A DNA stretch of 24,315 nt from an uncultured Bacteroidia bacterium. Its GTDB lineage: Bacteria > Bacteroidota > Bacteroidia > Bacteroidales > UBA932. This document shows positions 13,906 to 21,777 of the stretch, piece after piece. The notes under the pieces are model-generated. The model was not told the DNA's origin. It saw only the letters and a program-made list of their open reading frames with translations, and ran no database searches. Where the stretch lies: contig CACXHM010000099.1 of assembly GCA_902767465.1 (NCBI GenBank), positions 1 to 24,315 of the forward strand. Reading direction: 5' to 3'. The translations under genes and the position numbers were made by a program. The first letter of the stretch is position 1, and each line of letters begins with the position of its first letter.

Positions 13906-14895
13906 ATGCAACACGAACACAGAATGCTGGTTTTCAGCTGCAAGGCTTCAGAAGCTTTTGCAAAGCAAGTTGTGGAGTATCTTCAGCAAACAGGAGGAGC
14001 GGATGGAGAGCAAATCGAACTCGGCGCACTGGATGTCGATAAATTCAGCGACGGTGAGTTTCAGCCGTCCTACCGCGACAGCGTCCGGGGGGCCACGGTG
14101 TTTCTTATTCAAAGCACTTTCCCGCCTGCAGACAACCTGATGGAACTTTTGCTTTGCATCGATGCTGCCAAGCGCGCATCCGCCGACAAAGTGATAGCGG
14201 TGATTCCTTATTTCGGATGGGCCCGTCAGGACCGCAAGGACCGTCCCCGCGTCAGCATCGGAGCAAAACTTGTAGCAAACCTGCTCCGTGCCGCCGGTGC
14301 CGACAGGGTGATGACCTGCGACCTTCATGCTGACCAGATCCAGGGATTCTTCGATATTCCGGTAGATCACATCTATGCAAGCGGCGTGTTTGTGAAGGCT
14401 ATATCCGAATCCACCAAATTCAAGGATCTTGCGATTGCCGCTCCCGACATGGGCGGTGCCAAGCGTGCCAATGCCTACTCGAAGTTTTTCAGCAAGAACC
14501 GTGACTGTCCCGTCATCATCTGCCACAAGACACGTGAGCGCGCTAACGTCGTAGCTGAAATCAAGGCGATAGGCGAGGTGGAAGGAAAGGATGTGGTGAT
14601 AGTTGACGACATGATCGATACTGCGGGAACTCTCTGCAAGGCGGCTGACGTGCTCAAGAAGATGGGTGCCAAGAGTGTGCGTGCCTGCGCCAGCCACGGG
14701 GTGCTCTCCGGAAGCGCCGTGCAGCGCATTCATGATTCTGCCCTGGACGAGGTGTTTATTACCGATACGATTCCTCATCCCGAACTTGCGTCCGATCCGA
14801 AGATCAAGATTCTGAGCATTGCACCTGTGTTTGCTACCATCATGCGACGGGTGTATATGTACGAACCTGTAAGCACCGAATTCGAAATCAAGTAA
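13906..14895 (+). CDS. prs: Ribose-phosphate pyrophosphokinase
   Basis: This enzyme makes PRPP from ribose-5-phosphate and ATP for purine, pyrimidine, NAD, His and Trp synthesis. It has 329 aa, slightly above the usual ~315. Visible elements are FSDGEFQPSYRDSVRG near 47-62, the ATP-binding PYFGWARQDRKDRPR loop at 101-115, metal-site H141 in CDLHADQIQGFF, and the PRPP-binding loop VIVDDMIDTAGT at 231-242. The KFSDGEFQPSY and STFPPADNLMELL phrases are typical of Bacteroidetes Prs. An internal ATG (residue 7, 13924) is a possible alternative start; I kept 13906 because it is 3 nt after the engB stop. A 1-nt gap separates it from the next small gene. Confidence 0.95.
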   Translation: MQHEHRMLVFSCKASEAFAKQVVEYLQQTGGADGEQIELGALDVDKFSDGEFQPSYRDSVRGATVFLIQSTFPPADNLMELLLCIDAAKRASADKVIAVIPYFGWARQDRKDRPRVSIGAKLVANLLRAAGADRVMTCDLHADQIQGFFDIPVDHIYASGVFVKAISESTKFKDLAIAAPDMGGAKRANAYSKFFSKNRDCPVIICHKTRERANVVAEIKAIGEVEGKDVVIVDDMIDTAGTLCKAADVLKKMGAKSVRACASHGVLSGSAVQRIHDSALDEVFITDTIPHPELASDPKIKILSIAPVFATIMRRVYMYEPVSTEFEIK

Positions 14896-14896
14896 G

Positions 14897-15142
14897 ATGA
14901 AGGTTTTGTTTGCTGCCATACTGCTCGTGGGAATCTGCGTAGTGCTTCTCAGCGTGGGGATACTCCTCGGACGCGGATTCCCCCAGTACGATATCGGCAG
15001 CAACGAAAAACTCAAGGCGCGCGGAATCACATGCTATAAAGATGAGGACGCTGCGCTTCACCGTAAGGGCAGGAAGGTCTGTGACGGGAATTTTTCGGAT
15101 GCCTGCAGTACTTGCTCGCTTTATAGCGCCAATGAACATTAA
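14897..15142 (+). CDS. Small Cys-containing single-pass membrane protein, unknown function
   Basis: This 81-aa protein has one N-terminal membrane helix (about 3-25, VLFAAILLVGICVVLLSVGIL) followed by a short hydrophilic tail. The tail opens with RGFPQYDIGSNEKLKARGITC, a pattern I associate with small Bacteroidetes 'membrane or secreted' proteins of unknown function. It has four tail cysteines, C46, C62, C70 and C73, the last pair as CSTC, plus the phrase KVCDGNFSDAC. The spacing could suit a metal or disulfide site, but this is a guess. With the positively charged residues after the helix, the topology is uncertain. It sits 1 nt after prs and 11 nt before der in a clear operon. Function unknown. 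Confidence 0.75.
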   Translation: MKVLFAAILLVGICVVLLSVGILLGRGFPQYDIGSNEKLKARGITCYKDEDAALHRKGRKVCDGNFSDACSTCSLYSANEH

Positions 15143-15153
15143 CAGATGATGCA

Positions 15154-16464
15154 ATGAATGGATTAGTAGCGATAGTAGGCCGGCCCAATGTCGGCAAAAG
15201 TACCTTGTTCAACCGCCTGGTGGGAATGCGCCAGGCCATTGTCGATGATACGGCCGGTGTTACGCGGGACCGCCATTATGGCAAGAGTGATTGGAACGGA
15301 AGGGAGTTCTCGGTAGTTGATACCGGCGGTTACACTACCAATTCGGAAGACGTTTTCGAAGCCGCCATCCGTCGCCAGGTCCAGATTGCAATCGATGAGG
15401 CTGATGTGATAGTGTTTATGGTGGAGGCCGGCACCGGTATCACCGACTATGATTCTGAGATCGCCGATGTCCTGCGCCGTTCCCGCAAACCGGTGATACT
15501 TTGCGTAAACAAGGTGGACTCCGGCGAAAAAGTATTTGACACCTATCAGTTTTATGGCCTTGGACTGGGTGAGATTTATTCCATCTCCGCCGCCAACGGC
15601 AGCGGCACCGGTGACTTGCTTGACGCTGTCGTGAAGGCACTTCCCGAGGAAGTTGAAACGGAGGACCCGTACGCCGGGCTTCCGCGTATCGCAATTGTGG
15701 GAAAACCGAACGTGGGCAAGTCTTCCATCACCAATGCCCTGCTTGGAGAAGAACGGAATATAGTTACTCCGGTAGCAGGTACCACAAGGGATTCCATAGA
15801 AACTCACTACAACAAGTTCGGGCACGAATTCATGCTGGTTGACACTGCCGGCATACGCCGAAAGAACAGGGTGAGCGAAGATCTTGAATTCTATTCCGTG
15901 ATGCGTTCCATCCGTGCCATAGAGCACAGCGATGTATGCGTGCTGATGATCGACGCCACCACTGGAATGGAGGCTCAGGACATGAATATCTTCAATCTTA
16001 TCATACGTAACCGCAAAGGCTGTGTGCTGGTTGTGAACAAATGGGATCTTTTCATCAAGGATTCCAAGACCATGAAGGAATATACCGAAGCCCTGAAGAG
16101 CAGGCTGGCACCCTTCGATGATGTTCCTGTCATCTTTACGTCCGTAGTCAAAATGCAGCGTATTATGGATGTGCTGGACGCTGTGGCGCAGGTCTATGCC
16201 AACTATTCCCAGAAAATTCCAACCGCACGTCTCAACGATGCCCTGCTTCCTGTCATAGAGGAGACGCCTCCTCCTGCATGGAAGGGTAAGTACGTGAAAA
16301 TCAAATATATCACTCAGCTGCCCACTAAGTTCCCTTCGTTTGCATTTTTCTGCAATCTTCCTCAATACATCAAGGATCCGTACAAGCGTTTCCTTGAGAA
16401 CCAGTTGCGAAAGTCCTTCAACCTGACGGGCTGCCCGGTGCAGATTTACTGCAGGCAGAAATAA
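15154..16464 (+). CDS. der: Ribosome biogenesis GTPase Der (EngA)
   Basis: This is an essential GTPase with two tandem G domains and a C-terminal KH-like domain, acting in 50S assembly. At 436 aa it has standard length. The first G domain has GRPNVGKS at 9-16, DTGG at 56-59 and NKVD at 119-122. The second has GKPNVGKS at 183-190, DTAG in the FMLVDTAGIRRK phrase, and NKWD near 294. The KH-like domain occupies roughly the last 80 residues and ends in GCPVQIYCRQK, a typical Der terminus. The gene is followed after 2 nt by xseA, implying cotranscription. Confidence 0.96.
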   Translation: MNGLVAIVGRPNVGKSTLFNRLVGMRQAIVDDTAGVTRDRHYGKSDWNGREFSVVDTGGYTTNSEDVFEAAIRRQVQIAIDEADVIVFMVEAGTGITDYDSEIADVLRRSRKPVILCVNKVDSGEKVFDTYQFYGLGLGEIYSISAANGSGTGDLLDAVVKALPEEVETEDPYAGLPRIAIVGKPNVGKSSITNALLGEERNIVTPVAGTTRDSIETHYNKFGHEFMLVDTAGIRRKNRVSEDLEFYSVMRSIRAIEHSDVCVLMIDATTGMEAQDMNIFNLIIRNRKGCVLVVNKWDLFIKDSKTMKEYTEALKSRLAPFDDVPVIFTSVVKMQRIMDVLDAVAQVYANYSQKIPTARLNDALLPVIEETPPPAWKGKYVKIKYITQLPTKFPSFAFFCNLPQYIKDPYKRFLENQLRKSFNLTGCPVQIYCRQK

Positions 16465-16466
16465 TC

Positions 16467-17570
16467 ATGGACCGGGAGGAACTCAGTCTGCTGGAACTGC
16501 AGGAACTGATTGCTGACGGCGTACAGAGCGCGGTCCCCGAAAAGTTGTGGGTGAGGGCTGAAGTGTCCTCGGTTCAGGCCAAAAGCAACGGCCATTGCTA
16601 TCTTGAACTTTCCCAGTCCGAAGAAGGCCGTCTGGTGGCGAAAGTCCGTGCCGTTATCTGGAAAGGAGTATTCTTCGCGCTGCGACAGTATTTCCGTGAG
16701 GCTACCGGAAGTGATCTTACACCCGGAATGCAGGTGCTTGCCAGGGTGCAGGTAAACTATAGCGAACTCTATGGACTTACCCTGGTAATCGATGAACTGG
16801 AGCCGCAATTTACTCTCGGGGCGGCGGAACTGCAGAAACGCCGCACCATAGAAAAACTCGGGAAAGAGGGCCTGCTTGAAAAGCAGCAGGAACTTGTGCT
16901 GCCTGATTTGCCCTATGCCCTGGCAGTGATTTCCGCTGCGGATGCTGCAGGATTCGGAGATTTCTGCAGGCATCTTGAAGAAAACGAGTACGGATTCCGT
17001 TTCCAGGTGGACCTCTTCCCGGCTGTTATGCAGGGTGAAAGCGCTCCGGAAAGCATTATAGATGCCCTGCAGCAGGTTGAGGCGGACGGATCCTATGATG
17101 CAGTTTTAATACTGCGTGGAGGAGGCTCCAGACTCGATCTTGCATGCTTCGACGACTACGACCTTGCCTTTGCCATCGCCAATTGTTCCCTTCCGGTTTT
17201 TACGGCGATAGGACATGACCGTGACCACAGCGTTGCCGACATGGTGGCGTTCGAAGCCGTAAAGACTCCCACTGCTCTGGCAGATGAGTTTATCTCCTGT
17301 TTCGAGTCTGAGGATGAACGCATCAGCAGTTTCTCAACCAGGCTGAGACTTGCCATTGCAAATAAGATTTCCGCAATGGAAGCTGCCGTCTCCCTGCTCG
17401 AGAATCGCATCAAATCTGCCGATCCCCGTGTGGTCCTTGCCAGGGGCTATACTCTTGTTACCGACGACCGTGGCGTTGTGGTAAATTCTGTCGCCGCCCT
17501 CCGCCCGGGTCAGCGCTTGCGCATCCTCTTTGCCGACGGTTCCGTTGATGCGGAAGTTGTTGATTCTTAA
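16467..17570 (+). CDS. xseA: Exodeoxyribonuclease VII large subunit
   Basis: This is the catalytic subunit of exonuclease VII, which degrades single-stranded DNA from both ends into oligonucleotides. The N-terminal OB-fold domain is at about 6-115 and contains NGHCYLEL and VIWKG. The catalytic domain has ILRGGGSRLDLACFDDYDLA at 215-234 and VFTAIGHDRDHSVADMVA at 244-261, then KTPTALADEF. These carry the conserved Asp/His residues of the family. At 367 aa it is clearly shorter than E. coli XseA (456 aa). The shortfall lies mostly in the coiled-coil segment after KTPTA, here only about 278-316. A short C-terminal domain with ARGYTLVTD follows. XseB normally binds this coiled coil, and the small xseB gene follows after an 87-nt gap. 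Confidence 0.92.
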   Translation: MDREELSLLELQELIADGVQSAVPEKLWVRAEVSSVQAKSNGHCYLELSQSEEGRLVAKVRAVIWKGVFFALRQYFREATGSDLTPGMQVLARVQVNYSELYGLTLVIDELEPQFTLGAAELQKRRTIEKLGKEGLLEKQQELVLPDLPYALAVISAADAAGFGDFCRHLEENEYGFRFQVDLFPAVMQGESAPESIIDALQQVEADGSYDAVLILRGGGSRLDLACFDDYDLAFAIANCSLPVFTAIGHDRDHSVADMVAFEAVKTPTALADEFISCFESEDERISSFSTRLRLAIANKISAMEAAVSLLENRIKSADPRVVLARGYTLVTDDRGVVVNSVAALRPGQRLRILFADGSVDAEVVDS

Positions 17571-17586
17571 TATATTGAAGGTTTTA

Positions 17587-17610
17587 TCTCTGGTGCATTT
17601 TCACCAGAGA
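17587..17610. promoter_or_regulatory. Perfect 9-bp inverted repeat in the xseA-xseB gap
   Basis: TCTCTGGTG at 17587-17595 and CACCAGAGA at 17602-17610 are perfect inverted copies separated by 6 nt (CATTTT). No T tract follows on either strand, so it is not a standard terminator. The left arm overlaps a weak -7-like string, TATCTCTG at 17585-17592, preceded 22 nt upstream by TTG at 17560. It could be an operator, an RNA processing hairpin or an attenuating structure ahead of xseB and the glycogen genes. Confidence 0.5.
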
Positions 17611-17657
17611 CATAAGTGCTAAGTTGCTCAAAATGAAATAAATATGGATCAGTAATT

Positions 17658-17840
17658 ATGATAGATAATTTTGATTATAATAAGGCGCTGGAGGAGTTGG
17701 AAGCGATTGCAGGGAAGGTGGAAGATCCTTCTACTGCACTGGGAGATATCGACATGTATATCTCCAGGGCTGATGAACTGATTGCCTCCTGCCGGGAGTA
17801 CCTTCGTTCTGCCCGCAGCAAGGTCGATGGAATGATATAA
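17658..17840 (+). CDS. xseB: Exodeoxyribonuclease VII small subunit
   Basis: This 60-aa protein begins MIDNFDYNKALEELEAIAGK and continues with a helical stretch around LGDIDMYISRADELI, the two-helix pattern of XseB (consensus FExALxELExIVxxLE, then LxxxLxxxxRGxxL). It is expected to decorate the XseA coiled coil. It is shorter than E. coli XseB (80 aa), in line with the short XseA coiled coil here. The usual central Glu/Gly positions are weakly kept. It is separated from xseA by the palindrome-bearing gap and from glgB by 26 nt, so it may be transcribed with the glycogen genes. Confidence 0.85.
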   Translation: MIDNFDYNKALEELEAIAGKVEDPSTALGDIDMYISRADELIASCREYLRSARSKVDGMI

Positions 17841-17866
17841 GTATCCCCGAAAAAAACAGCAGACCG

Positions 17867-19831
17867 ATGAAAAAGATTTACGAAACCGATCCGTGGCTGG
17901 AGCCGTACAGGGGTGCCATTGATGCGCGCAGCATGCGGCTTGAGGCAGAAGCGGCGGGCATTTCCCCTGCGAAAGGCAGGCTCTGCGACGGGGTGAACAA
18001 TCACTTGTATTACGGTCTTCACAAGACTGCAGACGGCTGGGTCTTCCGGGAGTGGGCGCCGAATGCAAGCAGGATTTATCTCATAGGGGAGTTCAATAAT
18101 TGGAAAAAGGCTGAAGCATGGGCATTGAAGCCCGTAGGTGACGGCAATTGGGAAATAACGCTCCCTGCATTGTTTCTCCATCATGGACAACTCTACAAAC
18201 TCTTCATCGAATGGCCCGGAGGGGGAGCGGAACGTATTCCTGCCTATGCAACGAGGGTGGTGCAGGACCCGGATACCAAGGTGTTCTCTGCCCAGGTATG
18301 GAATCCTGCTCCTTACCGATGGAAGCACCGGCGTCCTGGAGCAATCCCTCATCCACTTATTTACGAATGCCACATAGGAATGAGCTCCGAAGAGGAAAAA
18401 GTGGCAAGTTTCGATGATTTTCGGGAAAAGGTGTTGCCAAGGGTGCATAAGCTTGGATATAATGTACTGCAAATCATGGCCTTGCAGGAGCATCCATACT
18501 ATGGATCATTCGGATATCAGGTGAGTAGTTTCTTTGCCCTGAGTTCACGTTTCGGCACTCCCGAGCAATTCAAGCGTCTGGTGGACGAGGCCCATTCCAA
18601 AGGGATAGCGGTAATAATGGACATAGTGCATTCGCATTCGGTTTCCAATGAAATCGAAGGGCTCGGCCTGTTTGACGGACGCGAGGATTTGTACTTCTAT
18701 CCCGGAGAAGCCGGACATCATCCGGCATGGGGATCCAGATGTTTCGATTATGGAAAGGATGCGGTAAAGCATTTTCTGCTGTCCAACTGCAAATATTGGA
18801 TGGAAGAGTATCATCTGGACGGCTTCCGTTTTGACGGGGTCACGTCCATGCTGTACTGGAATCACGGCCTGGGTGTCGATTTCGGGAACTATGACATTTA
18901 TTTCGGTCCGGGGGTGGATGAGAACGCAGTCGCTTACCTCGGGCTTGCCAATATCCTGATTCGTGAAATATACCCCGATGCCATTACTATTGCCGAGGAT
19001 GTCAGTGGCATGCCAGGCCTGGCTGCTCCCAGGGAAGCCGGCGGCATCGGTTTCGGATTCCGCATGGCGATGGGGATTGCCGACCACTGGATCAAATGGA
19101 TCAAAGAAAAATCCGACGAGGACTGGAGTCCCGGAGAGATCTGGTACGAACTTACAAACAAGCGCTCAGATGAGCACACCGTGAGCTATGCCGAATGTCA
19201 TGATCAGGCACTGGTGGGTGATAAAACCATTATTTTCCGGCTCATCGACAAGGATATGTACTTCTCGATGGACAAGGGAAAACAGAACATTACGGTAGAA
19301 AGGGGAGTGGCCCTGCATAAAATGATACGTCTGGTGACCGCCGCCACAGCAGGCGACGGCTACCTCAATTTCATGGGCAATGAATTCGGCCATCCCGAAT
19401 GGATAGATTTCCCCAGAGAGGGTAACGGGTGGAGCTATGCGCATGCCCGCAGGCTATGGTCGATTGCGGATGACGACACTCTTCTCTACAAGGGATTACA
19501 GGATTTTGATGCTGATATGGTGCACTTCATCCGCAGCACAGACCTGCTTTCCGACGTTCCTGTTTTGCTTGTCTCCGACGAGCAGAAACAGATACTGGTT
19601 TTCCTACGGAAAAATTGTATCTTTGCATTGAATTTCAATCCTGCAGCCTCTTTTGCCGATTATGGCTTTGCTGCTCCGGAAGGCACCTGGACAACGGTGC
19701 TTGATACGGATGAGCCGGCATATGGTGGATGGGGTCGTCTGCATGGCGGTGACAAACATATCTGTGTGGGAGGTACAGTGTATCTATATTTGCCCGCACG
19801 GTGTGCTGTGGTACTGAAGAAAACAGAATAG
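17867..19831 (+). CDS. glgB: 1,4-alpha-glucan branching enzyme (GH13_8, eukaryotic-type)
   Basis: The enzyme cuts alpha-1,4-glucan chains and re-attaches them through alpha-1,6 bonds, making glycogen branch points. It has 654 aa. A CBM48-type N-terminal domain (GWVFREWAPNASRIYLIGEFNNW at about 57-79) precedes the GH13 barrel. The barrel has DIVHSH at 252-257, GFRFDGVTSM with nucleophile D323, IAEDVSG with acid/base E377, and ECHDQAL with D446. The phrases FRFDGVTSMLY and HDQALVGDKT are those of the subfamily shared with eukaryotic branching enzymes. The gene opens the glycogen cluster; the debranching enzyme follows after 2 nt. Confidence 0.94.
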   Translation: MKKIYETDPWLEPYRGAIDARSMRLEAEAAGISPAKGRLCDGVNNHLYYGLHKTADGWVFREWAPNASRIYLIGEFNNWKKAEAWALKPVGDGNWEITLPALFLHHGQLYKLFIEWPGGGAERIPAYATRVVQDPDTKVFSAQVWNPAPYRWKHRRPGAIPHPLIYECHIGMSSEEEKVASFDDFREKVLPRVHKLGYNVLQIMALQEHPYYGSFGYQVSSFFALSSRFGTPEQFKRLVDEAHSKGIAVIMDIVHSHSVSNEIEGLGLFDGREDLYFYPGEAGHHPAWGSRCFDYGKDAVKHFLLSNCKYWMEEYHLDGFRFDGVTSMLYWNHGLGVDFGNYDIYFGPGVDENAVAYLGLANILIREIYPDAITIAEDVSGMPGLAAPREAGGIGFGFRMAMGIADHWIKWIKEKSDEDWSPGEIWYELTNKRSDEHTVSYAECHDQALVGDKTIIFRLIDKDMYFSMDKGKQNITVERGVALHKMIRLVTAATAGDGYLNFMGNEFGHPEWIDFPREGNGWSYAHARRLWSIADDDTLLYKGLQDFDADMVHFIRSTDLLSDVPVLLVSDEQKQILVFLRKNCIFALNFNPAASFADYGFAAPEGTWTTVLDTDEPAYGGWGRLHGGDKHICVGGTVYLYLPARCAVVLKKTE

Positions 19832-19833
19832 CT

Positions 19834-21777
19834 ATGGCGTTTCTAAAATTCAATAAGGCCGAACTGGTAAATCTCTCCTACTCGCTGAAGCGGGAGATTA
19901 TATGTGTGAACAAGACGGGTGCCTATTGCAATACAAGTATAGTCACCTGCAACACACGCCGCTACCACGGACTTCTTTCCGTTACCCTCGACCGTTTCGG
20001 GGGTGATAAATATCTGCTTCTGTCTGCCATAGATGAAAGTTTCATTGTGAACGGACAGCAGTTCAACCTTGGCATTCATTGCTATGGTGACATCTATGAA
20101 CCTCGGGGCCATAAATATGTTGTGGATTTCAGTGCGGATCCCATTCCGTCCATCACATACAAAGTGGGGGAGATAGTGTTCAGAAAGTCGTTGCTGCTTC
20201 TGCCCGACAAGGACAGGCTGCTCATTCGCTACGAACTCCTCCAATGCCCTGCAAAGGCGACAGTGCGCTTCAAGCCCTTCCTGGCCTTCCGCAACATCCA
20301 TGCTCTCACCAAATGCAACGACAGCGCCGACACCGGATACAAGCCAGTGGAGAACGGGGCGTCTTTCCGCATGTACGGCAATTTCCCTGATCTTGCCCTT
20401 CAACTTTCCGACAGTTCCGCAGTTTATCATCACAATCCCGAATGGTACTATAATATTACGTATTCAGATGAGTATCGCCGCGGATTCGACTGCCGGGAAG
20501 ATCTTTTCGTTCCGGGGTATTTCGAACTGTCCATGAAAGCCGGAGATTCCGTAGTGCTTTCCGCATCGCTCAAGGAGGAGACACCAGCATCTTTCAAACG
20601 GAAATTCGCTGCTGAATACGCCAAAGCACCGGTCGTTTCCGACCTCAGGAGCCTTCTTGTCCGCTGGGCCAATCTTTTCATCTGCAACCATAACGGACGC
20701 AAGCGCGTGACGGCAGGCTTCTCTTGGATGTACACGGGGCTCCTGCGAGAGACTCTCATTTCGCTGCCTGGACTCACTCTTTTTGCCGACGGGAATACCC
20801 GTACTTTCGAGGAGGTGCTGGACAATCTGATTGCCGATGAGCAGGAACGCCTCCTGCGCCGTACTACCCAGGTTGAAGCTCCGCTGCTTCTGGCACCGGT
20901 GCTGCAGCACTATATCGATTTCGGAGCGGCACCTTCGAAGGTTTGGAAAAAATACGGTGCCGTAATGCGGGGGATTCTGGAGAGTTATCTCCCCGGTCGC
21001 AGGCGCGAAGTCGTCATGCATCCAAACGGCTTGCTATGGGCTCAGATGGACAGAGTCGCCCTCAGCTGGATGAATGCTTATGTTGACGGGAATCCCGTGA
21101 CGGAGCGTGCCGGTTATCAGGTAGAAACCAATGCTCTGTGGTACAACGCCATTTGCTTTGCAATCGAAATGGAGAGCCGCTATGGCACCGGCAGCGCTTT
21201 CGTGCGGGAGTGGAAGACCATAAGGGACATGGTCAAGGTCAGTTTCCAAAGCACATTCTGGTACAAACGCGGAGCTTATCTGGCTGATTATGTCGATAAT
21301 GCAGGGCAACATTGCGAAGTCCGGCCAAATCAGCTGATTGCGCTGTGGGTCAAGAACTCGCCCTTGGACGAGGACCTGTATCCTTCGGTCTTCAAGGTGG
21401 TTTCCTCCGAACTGGAAACTTCCCGTGGAATCCGTACCCTGTCACCGAGGGATCCCGCATACAAGAATGTTTACGAGGGCTCACAGGTGGACCGGGACCT
21501 GGCGTATCATCAGGGCAGCACGCGTCCTTTCCTGTTGGAGTATTATGTAGCGGCAGGTTTCAAGATACATGGTCCAGGCTACAGGAAAAAAGCAGAGTGG
21601 CTGTGCGAGGGCCTGTACGAAGACCTTGGCAAACACGGAGTCGTCGCGTTCAGCGAACTTTATGACGGTGATCCTCCGCAGGAGCCGCACGGAGCCATTG
21701 CTTCGGCGCTCAGCACCGCTGCTCTTCTTGCCGTGGACCATATTATTGACCTTTACAAAGAGGAGGACGGCAAATGA
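19834..21777 (+). CDS. Glycogen debranching enzyme, amylo-alpha-1,6-glucosidase type (GH133-like)
   Basis: This 647-aa protein has a GDE_N_bis-like N-terminal domain (FNKAELVNLSYSLKRE, then CNTRRYHGLL) and an (alpha/alpha)6 C-terminal domain. It should hydrolyse alpha-1,6 branch residues during glycogen turnover. Kept C-terminal landmarks are YHQGSTRPFLL (H559) and SELYDGDPP, whose E608 fits the catalytic base. The block normally read as WGRDTxIxLPGL is here TGLLRETLISLPGL, so the expected acid Asp appears as E306. Whether that is a lineage feature or a change in activity is unclear. An upstream ATG at 19801 would overlap glgB by 31 nt; the ATG at 19834, 2 nt after the glgB stop, gives the family's usual N-terminus. 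The stop overlaps the next gene (ATGA). Confidence 0.87.
   Translation: MAFLKFNKAELVNLSYSLKREIICVNKTGAYCNTSIVTCNTRRYHGLLSVTLDRFGGDKYLLLSAIDESFIVNGQQFNLGIHCYGDIYEPRGHKYVVDFSADPIPSITYKVGEIVFRKSLLLLPDKDRLLIRYELLQCPAKATVRFKPFLAFRNIHALTKCNDSADTGYKPVENGASFRMYGNFPDLALQLSDSSAVYHHNPEWYYNITYSDEYRRGFDCREDLFVPGYFELSMKAGDSVVLSASLKEETPASFKRKFAAEYAKAPVVSDLRSLLVRWANLFICNHNGRKRVTAGFSWMYTGLLRETLISLPGLTLFADGNTRTFEEVLDNLIADEQERLLRRTTQVEAPLLLAPVLQHYIDFGAAPSKVWKKYGAVMRGILESYLPGRRREVVMHPNGLLWAQMDRVALSWMNAYVDGNPVTERAGYQVETNALWYNAICFAIEMESRYGTGSAFVREWKTIRDMVKVSFQSTFWYKRGAYLADYVDNAGQHCEVRPNQLIALWVKNSPLDEDLYPSVFKVVSSELETSRGIRTLSPRDPAYKNVYEGSQVDRDLAYHQGSTRPFLLEYYVAAGFKIHGPGYRKKAEWLCEGLYEDLGKHGVVAFSELYDGDPPQEPHGAIASALSTAALLAVDHIIDLYKEEDGK

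Noticed and set aside
13948..15030. Minus-strand frame of 360 codons opposite prs and the small membrane gene
   Set aside because: It has His- and Cys-rich composition without any motif, typical of a complement of GC-biased codons; prs is unambiguous.
15163..16365. Minus-strand frame of 400 codons opposite der
   Set aside because: The length is striking, but it mirrors the der frame exactly and shows no domain, signal peptide or operon context.
19801..19833. ATG at 19801 as the start of the debranching enzyme
   Set aside because: It would add 11 unmatched residues overlapping the end of glgB. The ATG at 19834 gives the expected MAFLKFNKAELVNL start.
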